Of a stretch of 64,000 nucleotides of DNA, positions 24,682-34,790 are shown piece after piece. Every line of letters begins with the position of its first letter. The stretch's first letter is position 1. The DNA lies in NCBI RefSeq assembly GCF_035046505.1, contig NC_089823.1:104183412-104247411 (forward strand). Direction: 5' to 3'. Both the position numbers and the translations under genes were made by a program. The notes under the pieces are model-generated. The model was not told the DNA's origin. It did no database searches and saw only the letters and a list, made by a program, of their open reading frames with translations. The DNA comes from Tiliqua scincoides. Lineage: Eukaryota; Chordata; Lepidosauria; Squamata; Scincidae.

Positions 24682-25101
24682 GGGTTGACTTGCATATGTG
24701 AAAGAGCCATCACAGAAATGACAACAGAAGCAAAATGTTCATATCATAGTGCGCAGTGCTTTTCTACAGAGTCAGACCAAAACTTTACCCATTCAGCTGC
24801 TGTTTCTCAAACGTACAGTAATAGAGTGTAGGAAAATCAAGTGATATACATGGAATGTGTGATTCAGGTTGTAGTGTACAATGATCCAATGCTGAGAAAT
24901 CACGTACAGTATGTATGTATGAATGAGCCCTGATCACAGCTGTTGTTAAAGAACATCTGTTCTCTGGTTTCCCAGAGCTTCCTGGGCCATGTGCTCTAGC
25001 TTATCAAACCTCAGCCCTTGTTCTCTTGTGACTACAGTATCTGTGTTTAGAAGAATACCTTCACTCTAGTTTGGAAGCACAGACCTATGGTAGATTTTCC
25101 T

Positions 25102-27015
25102 TTTTTTTTTTCCTTCCATGATGCAATCCAATTATGTTTATTAGTTTTCAGCTTTACTGATACTTTGCCTTATCAGATGTTATCAGGCTTCTTTCTTTTT
25201 TATTTTTTTAAAATAATTTTTTATTGATACACACAAACATACACTATGAACACATACTCCACAAACAATAGAGGTTGCAGGACATCATCTACCAAATTAT
25301 TTAATACATCATTCTACATTCCTAATCTGCTATTCTTCTACTTTTAACCCTCATTAACCTGAAAAATAAGGGAGAAAATTAAATGAACAAAACAAAACAA
25401 AATAGAAAATATATAATTATCTCTACATACCCTATATTATACTTATATACTATATATACTTCTTATACTTTCCAGATCATCATTTCTACCGTTCCTGTTT
25501 ATATCAACCTTCTAGACTCCTTCCAATACCTAACATACAAAATATGTTTTATTAATATATGTTACTTTGTATGATATATAAAATCCTTCTTATCTACCTT
25601 TCCCTTTCTAAAACTTAAACACTTATTATTTTACCACACTAATAACCATTTTTACTATCTCTAAACTTAACATCCCCAAGTATATTTTCAATTACATATA
25701 TATTTTTAACATACAAATTTAACCATTTTTACTATCATATTATCATTCCAAAGCAATCTCAAACACTTTAATTCCAATTCTAATTCTTCTAAATTAACCT
25801 ATAAAATACTAACATATCTCTTATCTCAAATATAAAAATATCTACCAAATCATTACTCTATTTTGAATATCAGTTCTTCTCCTTATCTCAAATTCTGTCC
25901 ACTCATCTTAATATCTTACATTTCTTCCATCTCTTTTTCCTAGTAAACTTCACATAAATCTTTCTCCACAATTGGTGCTTTAATGTCCTCTTCTTGTTAC
26001 TTCCATCAAATCTAAATTCTGGCAGATCCTCTCCTTCTCTGATCCATTTCTATGCCTGTCAGCCCAATTGTTTCTTCTCCGCTCTGGTCCTTTGACATCT
26101 GAACACTTGTCTTCTGAGCTGTTCCATCAGTCTGCAACTCTATCAAAGTTCCTCTTCCAGGTTGTTGATCAATAATCTTCTCCTCCATTACGCTTTTTTC
26201 TTTTGTGTCACTCAGTTTATTTATCTTTTGACTTAAGATTTCCACACTGATCTGAATTTGTAAAAATCGAATTCCTTGCTGACAACTCAATAGAATTAAA
26301 GTTTGTAATTTTTCTTCCATAAGGTTTCCCCATTCTTCCTCCGACATTTTTCCCTTTGCAATTCTCTTTTAATCCACTAGATGTCAAAAGCAGCTCTTTT
26401 TACTGTGGAATGTGGAATGTGAAATACAAGACTAAACAAAGTCAGTTCGCCACTCAGTATCCTTCCACATATTTAAATAGTCCAAAATAATCCAAGATAA
26501 AGTCTAGTAAAATTTGTATCCAATACCAATTTGCAAAATGTGTAAAGTTATATCAATCAGATCATTGTCCATATGATATTAAAATCGCACCGTATTGTCT
26601 CAGGTTTTAAAAAAAACCCCAGTAAGTAGAGGGAATATCTCCCTTTTCTCCAGAACATTAACCCAAATCAACACAAATCAATCATTTGAAGCAGAGATTT
26701 GCATAATACAGTCAGTACTTACTTTGATCTCCCAATTTCCTTCTTTCGTAGATGGTATCACCGCAGGGCTTTTCACAGCTTAGTGGCGAATTTCACCACT
26801 TCTCCTTATCTGCCTCAAGGGCTGTGTTGCTCCCCGGCCAGGCTCTGACCTTCTCCAGACACTTTATACCAGACACTTCTCCAGACACTTTGTCAGGATG
26901 ACAAAACCCCTCCTGGCTTTGTCCTCAGATTTACTTGAATAAATAAGGAGAAAAACAGACTAAATCCAAGAGCTCTGGAATCTGCTGCTCACGCACTGCT
27001 TGGCCCCGCCTCCTC
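25102..27015 (-). mobile_element. L1-like LINE, internally deleted or non-autonomous, with 3' transduction
   Basis: Read on the minus strand, it starts with GGAGGAGGCGGGGCCAAGC, a GC-rich start like L1 5' ends. It then has about 670 bp of leader, a 111-codon open frame (26012-26347) and AT-rich sequence. The 3' end has AATAAA (complement of 25220-25225) and an A-rich tract at about 25190-25219. About 80 bp of other sequence follow, then a second AATAAA (complement of 25137-25142) and an A11 tail at 25101-25111. Target duplications are CTATGGTAGATTTTCCT (25085-25101) and CTATGGTAGTTTTCCT (27016-27031), differing by one base. No reverse transcriptase motif is visible. At 1.9 kb it is far shorter than a full L1. 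Confidence 0.75.
26012..26347 (-). CDS. short frame in L1-like element, ORF1 N-terminus-like
   Basis: The 111-residue frame starts MSEEEWGNLMEEKLQ and continues with heptad-like leucine/isoleucine spacing (LQIQISVEILSQKINKLSD), consistent with the N-terminal coiled coil of an L1 ORF1 protein. No RNA-recognition domain follows: the frame stops and AT-rich sequence begins. It belongs to the mobile element. It is unlikely to be a host gene, and whether any protein is made is unknown. Confidence 0.4.
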   Translation of the reverse strand: MSEEEWGNLMEEKLQTLILLSCQQGIRFLQIQISVEILSQKINKLSDTKEKSVMEEKIIDQQPGRGTLIELQTDGTAQKTSVQMSKDQSGEETIGLTGIEMDQRRRGSARI

Positions 27016-27156
27016 CTATGGTAGTTTTCCTAAGGAGCAAGTACCAACCCAACATTTCTCCACAACTAGAACACATGCAGAAGAAAGGAATCAGGGGCAT
27101 TTGCTTGTGTTTACACTGATCAGAAGCCATAAACTCTGCCCCTTTATAATGATTAA

Positions 27157-27330
27157 GGGCCCAATCCTATCCAGCACCAATGCAGCCACAATGCAACCCT
27201 GAGGTAAGGGAACAAATGTTCCCATACCTTGAGGAGGCCTCTGTGACTGCCTCCCCACCACAAGATGCAGTGCACACCCCATTGGCACAGCTCCACCAGC
27301 ACTGGAAATACAGATAGGATTTTTTGGCCC
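27157..27330. mobile_element. fold-back MITE, ~180-bp class, TAA flanks
   Basis: It runs from GGGCCCAATCCTATCC to a GATAGGATTTTTTGGCCC end. TAA flanks it at 27154-27156 and 27331-27333. Confidence 0.85.
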
Positions 27331-27333
27331 TAA

Positions 27334-28021
27334 CAGCCTTGTTTACAAGGAGCTCCAAAGCTCACACCCTCTCAAGCCATGATATAAGCCCCATAGATAC
27401 ACAAGAAGCAAGTATAATTTGGGAGCACTGAAAGGGTCTGGAGTTTATCAGGCAATGTTTTGAACAGGTTTTATTAGAAGGGTCTCTTTCCATTGTGCTT
27501 CTCACCTCTAAAGAAAGAATTAGAACTGACACTTGGCAGGTACTTATAGTATTTTGGGAGCTGGAAAGCAATTTGGCTTCCTCTTTTGGTGTGGGTGGAT
27601 ATCCCCCCCCCCCGGCTCCATCTTAACATGTAAGAGGTGGGCTTTCTAAACTCTTCCCAAAAGGGGACCTGTAACTGCTTGTTTTGCAATCCTAGTGGAT
27701 TCTCGTTCAGCCACCTGCATACTGCATTCATACACTACCCAAACAAATAAGGGAGGACTCTCTTCTCTCTCCCTCTGTTTTATAATATCAGAGAACAATG
27801 ACAAGAAGCTAAGAAATGTAGAGGTACCAGTTCATGGTTGTTAGATCTCTTTAGACCAACAACATAATCTTCAACATGTTTATCTATGTTATAAAACTTA
27901 TTACTGTAACCATTATTTCATTAATGATTGGTAGGTTCTATGACATTTTAATATAATTTTTTTTATAATGTCATCTTCTATAAGACATATTTATCGAGTC
28001 TCACCTATGCCATGAGCTTAG
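27334..28021. other. gene-free stretch, nothing recognised
   Basis: It has a C run at about 27603-27613 and AT-rich sequence at 27870-28000. I recognise no repeat or gene. Confidence 0.5.
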
Positions 28022-29541
28022 ATGGACTCTTCGCTCACAATAGGAGTGGAAACTGAACGCTTTCCACATGCGCTGCCTGCGACGCATTCTCAGCATCACC
28101 TGGCAGGACAAAGTTCCAAACAACACAGTCCTGGAACATGCTGGAATCCCTAGCATGTATGCACTGCTGAAACAGAGACGCCTGCTTTGGCTCGGTCATG
28201 TCGTGAGAATGGATGATGGCCGGATCCCAAAGGATCTCCTCTATGGAGAACCCATGCAAGGAAAGCACCCTACAGGTAGACCACAGCTGCGATACAAGGA
28301 CATCTGCAAGAGGGATCTGAAGGCCTTAGGAGTTGACCGTCAGCTTCTTGTTGGACCAGACTCTCTTTGTGAGTCTGGAAAACGTGGTAGCTGCTTTACC
28401 GATGCGCCTGTTTAGCTCGGCATCGAGAGAATGAGTGTCGGAGATCGTTGAGCCAAGGTACACAAAGTCATGGACAACCTCCAGTTCATGCTCAGAGATT
28501 GTAATGCAGGGAGGTGAGTCCACATCCTGAACCATGACCTGTGTTTTCTTCAGGGTCCAACAAGAAGCTGACGGAACATACCAAGATCCAGGTCTACAGA
28601 GCTTGCGTCCTGAGTACACTTCTGTACTGCAGCGAGTCATGGACTCTTCGCCCACAACAGGAGAGGAAACTGAGCGCTTTCCACATGCGCTGCCTCCGAC
28701 GCATCCTCGGCATCACCTGGCAGGACAAAGTTCCAAACAACACAGTCCTGGAACGTGCTGGAATCCCTAGCATGTATTCACTGCTGAAACAGAGACGCCT
28801 GCGTTGGCTTGGTCATGTCGTGAGAATGGATGATGGCCGGATCCCAAAGGATCTCCTCTATGGAGAACTCATGCAAGGAAAGCGCCCTACAGGTAGACCA
28901 CAGCTGCGATACAAGGACATCTGCAAGAGGGATCTGAAGGCCTTAGGGATGGACCTCAACAAGTGGGAAACCCTGGCCTCTGAGCGGCCCGCTTGGAGGC
29001 AGGCTGTGCAGCATGGCCTTTCCCAGTTTGAAGAGACACTTTGCCAACAGTCTGAGGCTAAGAGGCAAAGAAGGAAGGCCCATAGCCAGGGAGACAGACC
29101 AGGGACAGACTGCACTTGCTCCCGGTGTGGAAGGGATTGTCACTCCCGGATTGGCCTTTTCAGCCACACTAGACGCTGTGCCAGAACCACCTTTCAGAGC
29201 GCGATACCATAGTCTTTCGAGACTGAAGGTTGCCAATACAATACAAGGAGTTGACCTCAACAAGTGGGAAACCCTGGCCTCTGAGCAGCCCACTTGGAGG
29301 CAGGCTGTGCAGCATGGCCTTTCCCAGTTTGAAGAGATACTTGGCCAACAGTCTGAGGCTAAGAGGCAAAGAAGGAAGGCCCATAGCCAGGGAAACAGAC
29401 CAGGGACAGACTGCAGTTGCTCCCAGTGTGGAAGGGATTGTCACTCCCGAATTGGCCTTTTCAGCCACATTAGACGCTGTTCCAGAACCACCTTTCAGAG
29501 TGCGATACCATAGTCTTTCGAGACTGAAGGTTGCCAACAAT
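28022..29541 (+). mobile_element. older LINE copy, split by a younger copy of the same family
   Basis: The host copy comprises 28022-28338 and 29257-29541. The left piece translates in part as AFHMRCLRRILSITWQDKVP and RLLWLGHVVRMDDGRIPK, ending at KALGVD. The right piece resumes at VDLNKWETLASEQPTW and ends with a C-terminal zinc-finger-like CSQCGRDCHSRIGLFSH plus a short 3' UTR (CCATAGTCTTTCGAGAC). It is the C-terminal end of a non-LTR reverse transcriptase of the type often mislabelled craniofacial development protein 2 in databases. I do not name the clade. It is 5' truncated and non-functional. Confidence 0.9.
28339..29245 (+). mobile_element. younger twin-primed LINE insertion (5' inversion)
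   Basis: This 907-bp insertion is flanked by AGGAGTTGACC at 28328-28338 and 29246-29256. Its first 213 bp (28339-28551) are inverted and encode, on the minus strand, LKKTQVMVQDVDSPP to VYLGSTISD to SNKKLT. From about 28552 the plus strand continues SNKKLTEHTKIQVYRACV and stays open to the end of the protein, giving the 223-codon frame at 28541-29212. GGTCCAACAAGAAGCTGAC appears at both edges of the inversion, inverted at 28339-28357 and direct at about 28554-28572. The 3' end is ATACA-repeat-like. This is the classic twin-priming product. Confidence 0.92.
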
Positions 29542-29561
29542 TGGTTAATGCTACCTATCTG

Positions 29562-29695
29562 AGCTTCAACTCCTCCATCTGTAATATGGGAGCAATAACA
29601 CTGATTTCCCTGGGAATGTTGTTGTAAGGATTACAGTGTGACAATGCATGTGAAGCACGTTGAACACTTGAAAGTGCCATATGGATACTAAGGAT
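29562..29695 (+). mobile_element. MIR SINE fragment, old
   Basis: It reads CTCCTCCATCTGTAATATGG, AATGTTGTTGTAAGGATTAC, GACAATGCATGTGAAGCACG, GAACACTTGAAAGTGCC. That is the MIR order on the plus strand. Confidence 0.7.
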
Positions 29696-29764
29696 TAACT
29701 TACGATTAATGACCATGCTCAAAGTATATTTTACAAACCCAAAGCATATTTGTTTTTGCAGCTA

Positions 29765-29892
29765 AACAACCATTTCAGACTATGAGCCCTCTGAGACAGG
29801 GAACTATGTTCTTATTCCTTTGCTATGTCAACTGTTTTGAGAATGCTTTTGTTGAAAAGTAATATGTAGTTTACAAAATAATAATAAAACCA
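29765..29892 (+). mobile_element. L2-like LINE 3' end, old
   Basis: ACTATGAGCCCTCTGAGACAGG, TTTGCTATGTCAACTG and GTTGAAAAGTAATATGTAG correspond to the usual tail of old L2-like LINEs, followed by an ATAATAATAA run. Confidence 0.55.
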
Positions 29893-30602
29893 ACAAAGAA
29901 AAGACTAGACCATACAATAAAAAACCCACTAAAATACAGATAAAAACTCATTTTTGCAAAACACATTCCTAACCACCCCCTCCATAGACCGGTTTTCGCC
30001 TGATAGACCAAACTCGGGACCACCGGATGCTGAAAAACCATTCTCCGGCACGAACAGAGCTTACTGTTCCACAGAGCAGCCTATGATTTCCCCTAAACTT
30101 CATTCCAGTCAGCTGTGTCTGCCTGAAAATCCAGGTGCAGAGCCTGCTGGGGCAACAGGCAATGTTGCCCAGTGCAAAGTTTAGGGGAAATTGGAGGCAC
30201 AGACACAAGGCTGCCCTGTGGAACAGGAAACTCCGTTTGTGTCGGGGAATGGTTTTAATAGATGTTGGATCCAGCCCTCTGCCTGGGATTTGGTGTCCCC
30301 TGTGATAGATTAATGGCCCAGTCTAATACCCCAACAGCGTATGCTATACAGTCATGCTGCTGGTGCACACGCTGAATGTTATGGGGTGGGGTGGGGTGGG
30401 GGTCACCAAAGGACCTAAGAGAAGTAAAGTAAACATATTGTTAGCTTTCTGTATGCCCCTGGCCATCAATGAGTCTTCCTGGTCCTCCACCAGCTATTAA
30501 CTAGCATAAATCCGACGCCATAAGAGGACTTGTGGCATAAAGCCAATGCCATAAGAGGCAGTGTATCAAAAGATCTGCTGCCATAAGCCCATTATCGTAG
30601 TA
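29893..30602. other. gene-free stretch, nothing recognised
   Basis: It holds a GGGGTGGGGTGGGG run near 30384-30402. No gene is seen. Confidence 0.5.
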
Positions 30603-30820
30603 ATTATCAACCTTTGTCATCTCATGGCACACTGAGAAGGTGTAAAATTGTCAAGGCACACTATCAGTTTTTGCTGTTGTTGCTGTTTGTTTTAACAACT
30701 GACAAGGCATAGTGCACTGCTAGCCAGGGGATCACATCCTCCAGTGGCCCTACTAATATATGACCCTCCCCCAAACTCCTGTGATATGCCTGCAAGCTAT
30801 TCATGGCTCACCAATATGTA
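30603..30820. mobile_element. diverged hAT MITE, TTTTCAACCTTTTTG family
   Basis: It has TATCAACCTTTGTCATCTC, CATGGCACACTGAGAAGG and a body (GGGGATCACATCCTCCAGTGG) matching the better preserved copy at 32670-32861. The ends are worn and the duplication is not clear. Confidence 0.55.
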
Positions 30821-31223
30821 AATAGTAATACAGGTGAAGAAGATAAATTGTGACTCTTTAAAGAGCTTTATGTCCAATGAACATCTCAGACCAAGTCCTC
30901 AAATGTTCTTGAATTTGAATATGCTCAATATAGCTGGAAAAAAAACCTGATTTCTTGCCACTTTTGCAACATTCATGTCCTACAGACCTTAAATAAGGTT
31001 GGCAAAGAGGACCTAGTAAAGAGTGCATTCTTTGTTGGCATGTAAAGTTTCAGACCCAAAGGCTCATGTTTTGAAACTACATGAGAACACAGATAACAAT
31101 TTTCAAGAGGTTTTCACTTGATTTTTACCTTACACAGACAAATATTAAGACAGAATAGAAATACAATAATGAAGTTGAAAGGGGAGAACAAATGGAAAAG
31201 AACAGAATTTCTTGAACGATTAA

Positions 31224-31310
31224 GGTTGCAATCCTACAGATACTTTCCAGGGAGTAATTCCCATTTAATATGAGACTTACCTCTGAGCAGACATGCATAG
31301 GATTGTGCTG
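31224..31310. mobile_element. fold-back MITE, ~90-bp class
   Basis: It runs from GGTTGCAATCCTACAG to a GCATAGGATTGTGCTG end with the core AATATGAGACTTACC. The left flank is TAA and the right flank is TAT. Confidence 0.75.
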
Positions 31311-31547
31311 TATGAAACTTATATTGACAGCTATAAGTATTTCATGTAGGCCTTGAATTCTGCTTGTCAACATTTGCACAATATCAAACGGAAACCATTT
31401 TTTTATTGTTCCATTTGCAAATGTGTATTCTTGCACAGCATTTATTACACATTGGTATTGTGGACTGGCTTGGGAGCTGTTGGACAAAAAGTAACAGGGA
31501 ACCATTTATTCTTAATATCACACACATACGCACAAAAATGTTTAAAG

Positions 31548-31612
31548 CCTTGAGTCCCTTCGGGGAGAAAGGTGGGGTAAAAATAAAGTTATTATTATTA
31601 TTTAAAATTCTC
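31548..31612 (+). mobile_element. LINE/SINE 3' tail with ATT repeat
   Basis: CCTTGAGTCCCTTCGGGGAG, AAAGGTGGGGTAAAAATAAA and (ATT)n form a tail common in squamate interspersed repeats. The reverse of the same tail lies at 62152-62230. The family is not named. Confidence 0.55.
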
Positions 31613-31654
31613 TTATTTTATTATTGCCATCTGGCTGGTATTGGCCTGTCCTGG

Positions 31655-31658
<4 letters not shown>

Positions 31659-31709
<51 letters not shown>
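31659..31709. repeat. (CT)n microsatellite
   Basis: About 25 uninterrupted CT units are present. Confidence 0.97.
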
Positions 31710-31711
<2 letters not shown>

Positions 31712-32550
31712 ACAAGATGTTTTGCCTATGTAATTGTTATAAAGCTTCAGGGCTCACTGCTCTTACTTGTTGTGAATATTCATTTCCTTTTTAGACACAC
31801 TTTTGTGCTTCTGGCTCCCTAGACTTTTTGTCTCTTCCTTTCAACTGATCTGTGTCAGCTCAGATGGTTCCTGGGAGGTATTGCCATGTCTAGGAGGCAA
31901 GGCACCTTTTTTTCTTCTTTTATGGACCCCAAATACCCTCAGGCGATGAAAAAATTAAGTGGACAAAATTCTTGTCATCTTCAGCAGACCATCAACCCAT
32001 ATTAAGCATTTGCTTTAAGCATGTCTGAAATAAGAAAAGAAGCACACACTGCTTTGAAAGAAGCTTTTTTTTCCTCTTAGGGATTCCCTTGGTGCTTATA
32101 GAATGATGATTTTTTTTCAGATAAATGCTCAAAGGAAGCTTCACATCAACAAAGAATATTTCAGAACATATACACTGGAATTCCAGAAAGAAGCAACAAC
32201 TATTACTAACTATAACCCTTCTAGTTTGCAACAAGCAGCAAAAGAGGCCATACAGAGAACCAAATACAATGAAATAATAAAACACAGCTGCAGTTCTCAA
32301 AGTAGACATCAAACAACATAGCAACTTAAAAGCACGGTATCACTATTCTTATCCTGACTATGACACTGGGCCAGTTCAGATGTTACTTCCAATCTGGAAC
32401 TGAGCCCACATGAGAATGGATGTATGTGCCCATGCTGCATTCAAATACTCACTTCCTTGTCAGTTTCCCTGCTCATCCAAATTGACCTTCTATGCACTCT
32501 GATAAACCTACCTTATTGCACATGACAAGCAATTTCTCTAAAGCCTACAG
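31710..32550. other. gene-free stretch, nothing recognised
   Basis: No coding region or identifiable repeat is seen. Confidence 0.5.
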
Positions 32551-32661
32551 CAGTGTTTCTCAAACTGTGGGTCAGGTCCCACTAGGTGGGTCACAAACCA
32601 ATTTCAGGTGGGTCCCTATTCATTTCAATATTTTATTTTTAATATATTGGACTTGATGTGA
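32551..32661 (+). mobile_element. hAT MITE fragment, one end only
   Basis: It starts CAGTGTTTCTCAAACTGTGG and matches the minus-strand right end of the 18942-19320 copy through AATATATTGGACTTGATG. It stops where the next hAT element begins. Confidence 0.75.
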
Positions 32662-32669
32662 ATGTAGAC

Positions 32670-32861
32670 CAGCAATTTTCAACCTTTTTGTCTCACATTG
32701 ACAAGGCACACCATCAGTTTTTTTTTTGACAATTGTCAAGGCGCATCAATTACCAGCAGGGGCAATCATCCCCTAGTGGCCCTACTAACAAATGACTCTC
32801 CCCTAAACTCTTGCAGCACACCTGTAGACCATCCGTGGCACACCAGTGTTGAAAATGGCTG
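32670..32861 (+). mobile_element. hAT MITE, 192 bp
   Basis: The ends CAGCAATTTTCAACC and GTTGAAAATGGCTG are inverted. The flanks ATGTAGAC (32662-32669) and GTGTACAC (32862-32869) agree at six of eight bases. It abuts the truncated hAT copy to its left. Confidence 0.75.
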
Positions 32862-33204
32862 GTGTACACAATATTGAGTGAAATGAACCAATGATCTGAA
32901 TTGGTTCAAGATTGCTGTGTATGGGGATGAAATAAGAAAGCCCTTCATCTCCAGCTGATCTCCAAGGGATAGGAGACAATATTAATATTACAAATCAGGA
33001 CTTGGAGAAAACTGATCTTGTGGGTGAACCTACAGTGTGATTCAACAAGTCTACTTTTCATTTAAATGCCACTGGAATCTTTGCAGAAGAGCACCCTGAC
33101 TATTATAGCAACAACAGACACAATCTGCGTCCCAGTGCCCTCCCCAGCATCTGGCAATCAGAGACGGCCTGCCTCTAAAACCAAGAGCTTGCACATACCT
33201 ACTA

Positions 33205-33850
33205 TGACTTGTAACCTGTAATGAACTTTTCCTCCAGAAATTTGTCCAATCCCCTCTTAAAGGCATCCAGGCACGATGCTATCACTACTTCCTGTGGCAA
33301 AGAGTTCCTCAAACTAATTACACCTGGGTAAAGAAATCTTTTCTTCTGTCTGTCCTAACTTTCCCAACACTCAGCTTTCATGGATGTCCCCTGGTTCTGG
33401 TGTTATGTGAGAGGGAAAAGAGTGTCTCTCTATCTACTCTGTCCATCCCCTGCATGATTTTGTATGTCTCAATCATGTCCGCCCTCAGGCGCTTCTTTTC
33501 TAGACTGAAGAGGCCCAAACATTGTAGCCTTTCCTCATAGGGAAGGTGTCCCAGCCCAGTAATCATTTTGATTGCTCTCTTTTGCACCTTTTCCATCTCC
33601 ACTATATCCTTTTTGAGATGTAGCGACCAGAACTGAACGCAATACTCCAGGTGTGGCCTTACCATCGATTTGTACAACAGCATTACAATATTAGTTGTCT
33701 TATTCTCAATGCCTTTCCTAATGATCCCAAGCATGGAATTAGCCCTCATCACTGCCGCCACACATTGGGTCGACACTTTAATCAAGCTGTCCACAAGGAC
33801 CCCAAGATCTCTCTCCTGATCTGTCTCAGACAGCTCAGAACCCATTAACC
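33205..33850 (-). mobile_element. CR1 LINE, 5'-truncated reverse transcriptase end
   Basis: The minus strand at 33378-33845 keeps a 155-codon open frame with CR1 RT C-terminal motifs in order: ERDLGVLVDS, CVAAVMRANSMLG, LLYKSMVRPHLEYCVQFW, VQKRAIKMITGLGHLPYEER, LGLFSLEKKRLRADMIETYK, and HNTRTRGHP. This is the thumb/C-terminal part of the CR1 ORF2 enzyme that copies LINE RNA at nicked DNA. The endonuclease and catalytic RT core are absent, as usual for a 5' truncation. The 3' UTR continues to about 33205 with the usual CR1 wording about a failure to retain five-prime sequence. The long open frame suggests a fairly young copy. Confidence 0.92.
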
Positions 33851-33855
33851 TATAT

Positions 33856-34004
33856 CAGTGGTTTTTGAGCTTTTCCGGCCCACAGCTCCCCTGATCCTTG
33901 TGGCCATTGGCCACGGCTCCCCATTACATCACCTCACCTCAGTTACCCCCAAAATGGGAATGAAGGTGTTATACACTAGAACAAAAAAACAGCTGCCAGC
34001 ACTC
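33856..34004. mobile_element. possible hAT-like repeat end
   Basis: It begins CAGTGGTTTTTGAGCTTTTCC, like hAT MITE termini. I found no convincing second end. Confidence 0.3.
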
Positions 34005-34007
34005 TGA

Positions 34008-34097
34008 GGCTACAATCCTAATCACACTTACCTGAGAGTAAGCCCCATTGAACAAAATAGGACTTACTTCTGAGTAGACCTGGTTAGTATTGTGCCC
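34008..34097. mobile_element. fold-back MITE, ~90-bp class, TGA flanks
   Basis: The element is 90 bp, from GGCTACAATCCTAATC to GGTTAGTATTGTGCCC. The palindromic core is AGTAAGCCCCATTGAAC / AATAGGACTTACTTC. TGA flanks it at 34005-34007 and 34098-34100. Confidence 0.9.
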
Positions 34098-34263
34098 TGA
34101 GTTTGTTAGCAGCACACCTGGAGGGTTTTGCAAAGGGATGTTTTTTCTTTCTTGTGGGGGGGGGGGGGAAGAAGTGTTGAATTTGCTGGGGGAGGGGAAG
34201 ACTTTGTTTTGAGTGTATCTGCTAATTGCAAACTGATGTGAAACAGAGACCCAGAGACTGTTT

Positions 34264-34350
34264 GGCTGCAATCCTAATTTCACTTTCCTGGAGTATGTCC
34301 CATTGAACACAATAGAACTTACTTTTGCGTAGACCTAGCTAGGATTGTGC
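34264..34350. mobile_element. fold-back MITE, ~90-bp class
   Basis: It runs from GGCTGCAATCCTAATTTC to AGCTAGGATTGTGC with the core GTCCCATTGAACACAATAG. The flanks are not conserved. Confidence 0.8.
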
Positions 34351-34725
34351 GTTTTATCTTATAATAGCAGCCAACATGAGAAGTACCCCCCCCCGGAGGC
34401 AGGAGGAAAAAGGGGGATGGTTGAAAAGGAATGGGCATTTTTATTTTTTAATCAATTTTTGGAGACAAAGCCATCAAGAGTGGCTTTTTTCTCTTTTTCG
34501 AAGGGAGAGGAAAAAGAGAAAGTAGCAAAGCAGGGAGGCAGCACAAGGAGCAGAGCAGCTAGGGCCACCTCTCTCCCGCAGATGCCTTAAGACACCCCTG
34601 GAGGCTAGCCACACACCCCTAGGGAGGCCTGATGCACAGATTGAATACCTCAAGCCTATATGTAAAGTTTTGATTCTTTTGATTATATGCCAAAGAGTCA
34701 CCTGTGGCTTCCAGCTGCAGTTTGG

Positions 34726-34790
34726 CACCCCTGGCCTAGATGGACTGCCTGATCCAGCAAGGTATCATGGATTCCAGAATTTAAATCAGG
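34726..34790 (+). mobile_element. CR1 LINE tail scrap
   Basis: GGCCTAGATGGACTGCC and TGATCCAGCAAGG resemble the CR1 3' UTR. It is short and diverged. Confidence 0.4.

Noticed and set aside
28541-29212. A 223-codon host protein-coding gene
   Set aside because: The frame is the LINE reverse transcriptase C-terminus plus a chance start, inside a twin-primed insertion.
33378-33845. 155-codon host gene
   Set aside because: The motifs are those of the CR1 reverse transcriptase end.
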